NCBI GenBank assembly: GCA_016715465.1
Contig: JADKAA010000029.1
Coordinates: 248,001 to 312,000, forward strand
Direction of reading: 5' to 3'
Length of the DNA: 64,000 bases
DNA from: Saprospiraceae bacterium
Lineage (GTDB): Bacteria > Bacteroidota > Bacteroidia > Chitinophagales > Saprospiraceae
A program made the translations under genes and the position numbers. The notes under the pieces were generated by a model. The model was given only the letters and a program-made list of their open reading frames with translations. It did not search any database and was not told the DNA's origin. Shown here in pieces: positions 59,750-64,000 of the stretch (positions within the stretch are counted from its first letter, which is position 1; the number at the start of each line of letters is the position of its first letter).

Positions 59750-61560
59750 ATATTTCCTGTATTTTTTATCCGTATCCGAGCGTAATTAAATGAAACTGAC
59801 GGTTTCATGATGTGGCGCATACCGCGCAACCAACCTGACTTCCATTGTTTGATGGCGAACAGCTGGGTATTCATAGAAATGGATGTGTTGAATTTGCGAA
59901 AAACTTCAAGTCCCCTGGATAATTTTTGATTTACTGACCCATACTTGCTCACCCTGATATCGGTCTGTGGATTTCCTTCGGCGTCAATTCCGGTGACGAT
60001 GGTATCCAAAACAGGAGTCGGATCAAATGATTTTTCCAGTGTCTTTAGAAAATAGGCCTCATCGTAATTCATGGAAGGCGATAAGTTGAAATATTTGAGC
60101 ACCCTGGCATTGCTGGAAATGCTTGTGCCATGGCTTAAGCCGGTCTCGATGTTTTCCAGGGTAGCCCTGGTAAATAAAGTGGTGTCTGTGGTTTTTACAA
60201 AATTTTTAAGTCCCGCCCGGTAACTCACAGAGACATTTTCATACCATAAAGGATCTCCGCTTGCGTTTTTCCGTTTGAAGGGTTGAATGGTGTTCATATT
60301 CAAGCTGGCATCGGGTAGGGTAATGTTGACAATTCGCGTGCGGTTGTCCTGGTTGTGCGAAAAAGCAGCCCGCAGGGAAAATGGAGATTCAGGCCATCGG
60401 TAAATAAAGTTGAAATTGGAATAAAGCTTATTGTTGGTTATAGACTGGTAATCATAATTCGTCCGCTGCCTGTTTCTATTCGTTTCAATATTGACAGAAC
60501 CGCCAATACTGCGATATGGATGTGCTTTGGCATCCTGGTTGTGTGCGATCCGCAGGCCGAATGATTTTTGCGGGTTAGACACCCCTTTTGCATCCTCCAG
60601 GATGTTATTGGAATAATTGAGTTCGATGTTTCCGGTGTATTTGTACCGCCTTTTATAATTGGTTTGAACCCTCACGGCATGGCTGCCGCGGGTCCAGATA
60701 TCGCCGGTGATTCGGGCATCTACATAATCGTTGATCGGGAAATAGTAGCCTACACCCCTGATGCCAAAGCCAAAATTATTGTCGTAGGGAAAGTCACTGG
60801 GGAAAATAAGCCCGGAAGATTGCCCCTTTATGAGCGGAAAAAAGCCAAACGGCAAAATAAGGGGAGTTGGTATGCCCGCAATCTCCAACTGGGAAGGCCC
60901 CATTACAGCTATCTGATCCGGAATAAACTTCATTTTTCGTGTGCGAATGCCAAAGTGGGGGGAAGGGTGATTACAGGTAGTAATTATCGCATTTTGATTA
61001 AAAAACCGGTCTTCATGGTAAATAGAATCGTTTTCTTTGCCTATATATTTGGACTTTTCACCTATCAGATAAAACTCTGATTCTTTTGTGCTAAGAGTTT
61101 GCACCAAAGCCTTCTTTGTTTTAAAATTATACTGCATAGAAGAAAAACCTGCCTGGGTTTGCCCATCAACGAAAGAGGGTAACTCTTTAGGCACATACAC
61201 ACTATCTCTTGACCTATAAGCACTTACAACACTGGTATTAAAGTTAAATACAATGTAATCCGCTCTTAATTTGATGGTTTCATAATCTGTGTAGGCAGAA
61301 CCATACAAATGGACTTCTTTATGAATTATATCAGTTCTGTTTGAATCCACTGCACCATACTTTATGACAGAAGTAATGGCATCGGGGGAGAGTTTATAGG
61401 TTTTTGGGATAGAATCCTGGAAAGTGGAATCTGGTATAAGTTTGCTGCTCAGGGTATCGCGCACAATGAGACTGTCCCTGCCTACGTTTTGGGAAATGCC
61501 ATATTGAAAAAAAATACAACATATTACAATAATTAATATTTTATTAAATACTGATTTCAA
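59578..61560 (-). CDS. lptD: LptD-like LPS-assembly protein, N-terminal part (frameshifted)
   Basis: The N-terminus has a signal (ILIIVICCIFFQYGISQ) and an OstA/LptA-like beta-jellyroll (VHLYGSAYTDYETIKLRADYIVFN...), followed by the first barrel strands (KFIPDQIAVMGPSQLEI, PLILPFGFFPL, PHSR-like IRGVGYYFPINDYVDARI). True coding in this frame ends near KPSVSFNY; the last residues are out of frame. LptD delivers lipopolysaccharide to the outer leaflet. LptE is 23 kb away. The gene is divergent from the amidase gene. Confidence 0.8.
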   Translation of the reverse strand: MKSVFNKILIIVICCIFFQYGISQNVGRDSLIVRDTLSSKLIPDSTFQDSIPKTYKLSPDAITSVIKYGAVDSNRTDIIHKEVHLYGSAYTDYETIKLRADYIVFNFNTSVVSAYRSRDSVYVPKELPSFVDGQTQAGFSSMQYNFKTKKALVQTLSTKESEFYLIGEKSKYIGKENDSIYHEDRFFNQNAIITTCNHPSPHFGIRTRKMKFIPDQIAVMGPSQLEIAGIPTPLILPFGFFPLIKGQSSGLIFPSDFPYDNNFGFGIRGVGYYFPINDYVDARITGDIWTRGSHAVRVQTNYKRRYKYTGNIELNYSNNILEDAKGVSNPQKSFGLRIAHNQDAKAHPYRSIGGSVNIETNRNRQRTNYDYQSITNNKLYSNFNFIYRWPESPFSLRAAFSHNQDNRTRIVNITLPDASLNMNTIQPFKRKNASGDPLWYENVSVSYRAGLKNFVKTTDTTLFTRATLENIETGLSHGTSISSNARVLKYFNLSPSMNYDEAYFLKTLEKSFDPTPVLDTIVTGIDAEGNPQTDIRVSKYGSVNQKLSRGLEVFRKFNTSISMNTQLFAIKQWKSGWLRGMRHIMKPSVSFNYARIRIKNTGNMWIPIPDLIKIPESTTTHFKPVLFLSHSMKSKCPSAIILSMYLKQNTEVAKIPWIKS

Positions 61561-61561
61561 A

Positions 61562-61594
61562 TTGTTTATTAATTACATTTAATTGTTATATTTG
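61562..61594 (+). promoter_or_regulatory. Bacteroidota-type promoter of the amidase gene
   Basis: TTG (61562-61564) and TATATTTG (61587-61594) are 22 bases apart, as the consensus requires; the ATG at 61633 is 38 bases further on. Confidence 0.55.
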
Positions 61595-61632
61595 TTCCGG
61601 TAATTCATTATTATGCAAAGGTCTTAAAAAGA

Positions 61633-62721
61633 ATGAAAAAACTCCTTTTTCAAATAACGATTTTTCTGGCGCTTTCGTCAGCAGGTCGTGCAGAATCTCC
61701 AACATCGTATTTACCTCATCATAAAGGGCACAGCAAAAAGGTAGTGGTCATTGACGCTGGTCATGGTGGTCATGATCCCGGTGCTGTGGGGAAACACCAT
61801 AAAGAAAAGGACCTTGCCTTGCAAATGGCTTTAAAACTGGGGGGACTGATAGAACAGAAGTTTCCTTATATAGAAGTCGTTTTTACACGAAATAATGATG
61901 TTTTCCTTCCCTTATATCAACGTGTTGGCATTGCCAATAAACTCAAGGCAGATCTTTTCATATCAATTCATTGCAATTATATTACCAATTCCAGAACCAA
62001 GGGTACAGAAACATTTGTAATGGGACTGCACCGTGCGGCAGAAAACCTGGCAGTCGCCCAAAGGGAAAACGAGGTCATCCTCATGGAAAATGATTATGAA
62101 AACAATTATGAAGGTTACGATCCAAATTCTCCTGTAGGTCATATCGTGCTTTCCTCATTTCAGGACGCCTACCTTGAAAAAAGTCTTGATTTTGCTTCTA
62201 AGATTGAAAGAAACCTTGCAAACCGCGGGCTGAGTACTTCAAGAGGAGTTAAACAGGCCGGCTTTGCCGTTTTACGGAGGGCAACCATGCCGAGTGTACT
62301 AATCGAGACAGGCTTTATCAGCAATGAAGATGAGGAAAAATGGCTTTCCAGTACGGATGGGCAATATCAGATTTGCGCTTCAATCGCGGTTGCCGTAGAA
62401 TCATTTTTTGCGGCTGATCGCGTTCAATGGGCAGATACAAATCCTAAAACACCCGAAAGTGTGACATCCCCTCAGGAAGAAAGCGTAACTGTTCCGGCGA
62501 CCAAATCAAGCTATTCGATACAAATTGCGGCGATGAAGTCCAAAGCAGATCCAAAATTACTTGTCAGCCTGGAGCCCATTGGTAAATTAAATGTATTTTT
62601 AGAAAACGGTTATTATAAATATCAATTGGGGGAATACATCACACAGGAAGAGGCTGAAAGTGCCAAAAGAACTTTAAAGGAGCTGGGATATTCTGGTGCT
62701 TTTGTGGTGAAAAAATTATAA
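61633..62721 (+). CDS. N-acetylmuramoyl-L-alanine amidase with SPOR domain
   Basis: The 362-residue protein has a signal peptide (KKLLFQITIFLALSSAGRA), a zinc amidase_3 domain (VVIDAGHGGHDPGAVG, ADLFISIHCNY, VLIETGFISNEDE giving His, Glu and His/Glu residues of the metal site) and a C-terminal SPOR-like domain (SYSIQIAAMKSKADPK to the end) that binds denuded glycan at the division septum. It cuts stem peptides from peptidoglycan during cell separation. Confidence 0.92.
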   Translation: MKKLLFQITIFLALSSAGRAESPTSYLPHHKGHSKKVVVIDAGHGGHDPGAVGKHHKEKDLALQMALKLGGLIEQKFPYIEVVFTRNNDVFLPLYQRVGIANKLKADLFISIHCNYITNSRTKGTETFVMGLHRAAENLAVAQRENEVILMENDYENNYEGYDPNSPVGHIVLSSFQDAYLEKSLDFASKIERNLANRGLSTSRGVKQAGFAVLRRATMPSVLIETGFISNEDEEKWLSSTDGQYQICASIAVAVESFFAADRVQWADTNPKTPESVTSPQEESVTVPATKSSYSIQIAAMKSKADPKLLVSLEPIGKLNVFLENGYYKYQLGEYITQEEAESAKRTLKELGYSGAFVVKKL

Positions 62722-62739
62722 AAATTTAAAGGATCAGAC

Positions 62740-63489
62740 ATGGTAGGATTTGAATTCCGGATATCGACAAGGGCGCTGGAAGACCTTGTGCATAAAGCCC
62801 TTATTGAAGGTATCCCTGCACATTCAATGGAGGTCAATTCTTTTGACATTCAATTAAAGGTATTGGGCAGTCCAACGGTGCACGCGGAAGACAAGTGCAT
62901 TTCGATCAGTTTACCCCTGGGCATTCATTTTGCCAGACAGGCTGGTTTATTTACCGTTCAGGGTCATGGTAAAATTAACGTCCATATTGAATCAAACTAT
63001 GATGTAAATGCATCATTTGCCCTTTCAACAAGGTCGGCCATAGCAACCCATCATTGGATCGAAAAACCGGTAATTGACTTTGGGTCATTGGATATAACCG
63101 TTGAAAAGCTGGTAGATCTCATACTCAAACATTATCATGACATGATCGCCTATGGCATTGACAAAGCTTTAAAGACAAACTTTGACCTCCGGAATGTGGT
63201 TTACGAGTTGGTTGAACATGTCAAAAAAGAAATTGGACAATTTTCATTTCATGGCCTCAAACTTTTTATTGAGCCATCAGAATTATTGATAGAGCCCGTC
63301 AGAAATGAAGATGGTAAAATGGTATTTAAGGGAGCCCTTAGGGCAGATATAGCTTGTGCCAAAGAAAACCCTTTACCTGCAAATGAACTTTACCTCAGGT
63401 GGGTCGAAACCATGCTTAACGACAACATCACTTACGTTCACGTCGATGTAAAAGAAGAAACCATATCTGATATTTTATTGAATTTATAA
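62740..63489 (+). CDS. DUF4403-like protein, N-terminal part (frameshifted)
   Basis: The first part of a protein of about 400 residues made of long beta strands: DIQLKVLGSPTVHAED, ISISLPLGIHFARQ, GHGKINVHIESNYDVN. The layout of repeated ISI-type strands suggests the DUF4403 fold (tubular lipid-binding-like). Coding continuity is lost at the T3 run 63483-63485; one extra T restores ILLNFINTQEYGGE. No signal peptide is evident at this start, which is odd for the family. It begins 18 bases after the amidase gene. Confidence 0.55.
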   Translation: MVGFEFRISTRALEDLVHKALIEGIPAHSMEVNSFDIQLKVLGSPTVHAEDKCISISLPLGIHFARQAGLFTVQGHGKINVHIESNYDVNASFALSTRSAIATHHWIEKPVIDFGSLDITVEKLVDLILKHYHDMIAYGIDKALKTNFDLRNVVYELVEHVKKEIGQFSFHGLKLFIEPSELLIEPVRNEDGKMVFKGALRADIACAKENPLPANELYLRWVETMLNDNITYVHVDVKEETISDILLNL

Positions 63490-63512
63490 ACACCCAGGAA
63501 TATGGGGGAGAA

Positions 63513-63941
63513 ATGCTTGTGGCCGATGCATGCACCGTTGACTTCAGTCCGGAAAAACTGAATGTTGCCCTGAAGCTTAAAAGCCCGTTACAAGCTTATG
63601 TCACCATGACCGGCGTTCCCAGATACAACGAATTTGAATCACTCTTATACCTCGATAATCTAGATGTGGATCTTAAGGCCACAAACCTTATTTACCGGAT
63701 TACGGCACCATTATTAAACAAGTTTCTTGAATCCGGTTTCAAGGATAAACTACCTATAGCTGTCGACAAGATGGTAAGTCTGCAGCTTGAAGAAAAGTTG
63801 CCTTTGAGCATGCAGTTAAATGGTATGCACCTGAAAGCCGATATAAAACAGATGCAGGTCACTGAGCTGCTTTTTCAAAATGGCGGAGTAACGGCCATAG
63901 TTAAGTTGGACGATTTTTTAATTGAAGGCATCATGTATTAA
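63513..63941 (+). CDS. DUF4403-like protein, C-terminal part
   Basis: It completes the preceding gene in the neighbouring frame, with coding similarity beginning a little before this ATG at FINTQEYGGEMLVADAC. Strand-rich segments follow (LNVALKLKSPLQAYVTMTG, LYLDNLDVDLKATNLIYRI, SLQLEEKLPLSMQLNGMHL). The gene ends 59 bases before the end of the window; the remainder shows nothing definite. Confidence 0.55.
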   Translation: MLVADACTVDFSPEKLNVALKLKSPLQAYVTMTGVPRYNEFESLLYLDNLDVDLKATNLIYRITAPLLNKFLESGFKDKLPIAVDKMVSLQLEEKLPLSMQLNGMHLKADIKQMQVTELLFQNGGVTAIVKLDDFLIEGIMY

Positions 63942-64000
63942 GCCGTTGATACAAGTGTCGCCGGGCTCTTTCGAAGCAACATCCCATAAAAAAGGAAAGC

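Noticed and set aside
60568..61080. 170-codon + strand open frame opposite lptD
   Set aside because: Antisense to a gene with clear family features; composition follows the lptD codons; no promoter.
1..64000. CRISPR arrays, prophage, insertion sequences, riboswitches
   Set aside because: No spaced repeats, integrase/transposase genes, terminal inverted repeats or known leader structures were seen.

Overview
The window looks like chromosomal DNA of a member of the phylum Bacteroidota, plausibly of the Saprospirales/Chitinophagales side (inference). The signs are a SusC/SusD pair, proteins ending in type IX secretion (T9SS) sorting domains, moderate A+T content, almost no Shine-Dalgarno sites, and repeated TAnnTTTG promoter boxes just upstream of genes. 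I see no phage, insertion sequence, CRISPR array or rRNA. One tRNA gene, tRNA-Leu(CAA), is present.

Layout. 1-6.0 kb (+): a lipid cluster with serine palmitoyltransferase-like (cut by the window edge), a GNAT resembling bacterial ceramide synthase, a ceramide-reductase-like epimerase, myo-inositol-phosphate synthase, a PgpA-like phosphatase, a GtrA-like membrane protein and a sphingosine/diacylglycerol-type lipid kinase. It reads as a sphingolipid plus inositol-lipid locus. 6.0-17.6 kb: mixed housekeeping (radical SAM, a non-catalytic M16 protein, UbiD, MerR, class IV-like deacetylase, Pif1-like helicase, PyrR-like, cystathionine beta-synthase-like, MarC, cytidine deaminase). 17.7-21.3 kb (-): tRNA-Leu, an outer-membrane barrel, P5C dehydrogenase, DUF58. 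21.4-35.4 kb (-): a polysaccharide utilisation locus (PUL) with a membrane-spanning propeller/LuxR regulator, a six-module secreted protein, two GH144/glucoamylase-like enzymes and SusC/SusD. A beta-1,2-glucan substrate is possible. 35.4-39.2 kb (-): miaB, a sigma-54 activator, lptE and rlmH. 39.4-47 kb: a CBS protein, mqnE, Spo0M-like, TolB-like, NlpC/P60, truC, Bax-inhibitor-like and rplS. 47.1-48.8 kb (-): an unrecognised membrane/coiled-coil cluster. 49-53.8 kb (+): a large TPR protein with a plug-less TonB-receptor-like barrel. 53.8-58 kb (-): acpH and smc. 58.2-64 kb: a small membrane protein, lptD, an amidase with a SPOR domain and a DUF4403-like protein.

A property of the whole window matters for reading it. 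About nine otherwise well-conserved genes are interrupted, nearly always by one base in a short homopolymer (lipid kinase, deacetylase, a 15.8-kb secreted protein, TolB-like twice, NlpC/P60, a coiled-coil protein, lptD, DUF4403-like), or by one stop codon (ino1). The SPT-like protein has Glu where the PLP lysine should be. Ten lesions spread over unrelated genes, several of them normally essential, look more like residual sequencing or assembly error than gene decay. Broken genes are listed as separate parts with the probable junction. Promoter and function calls rest on reading the sequence alone; no searches were run.
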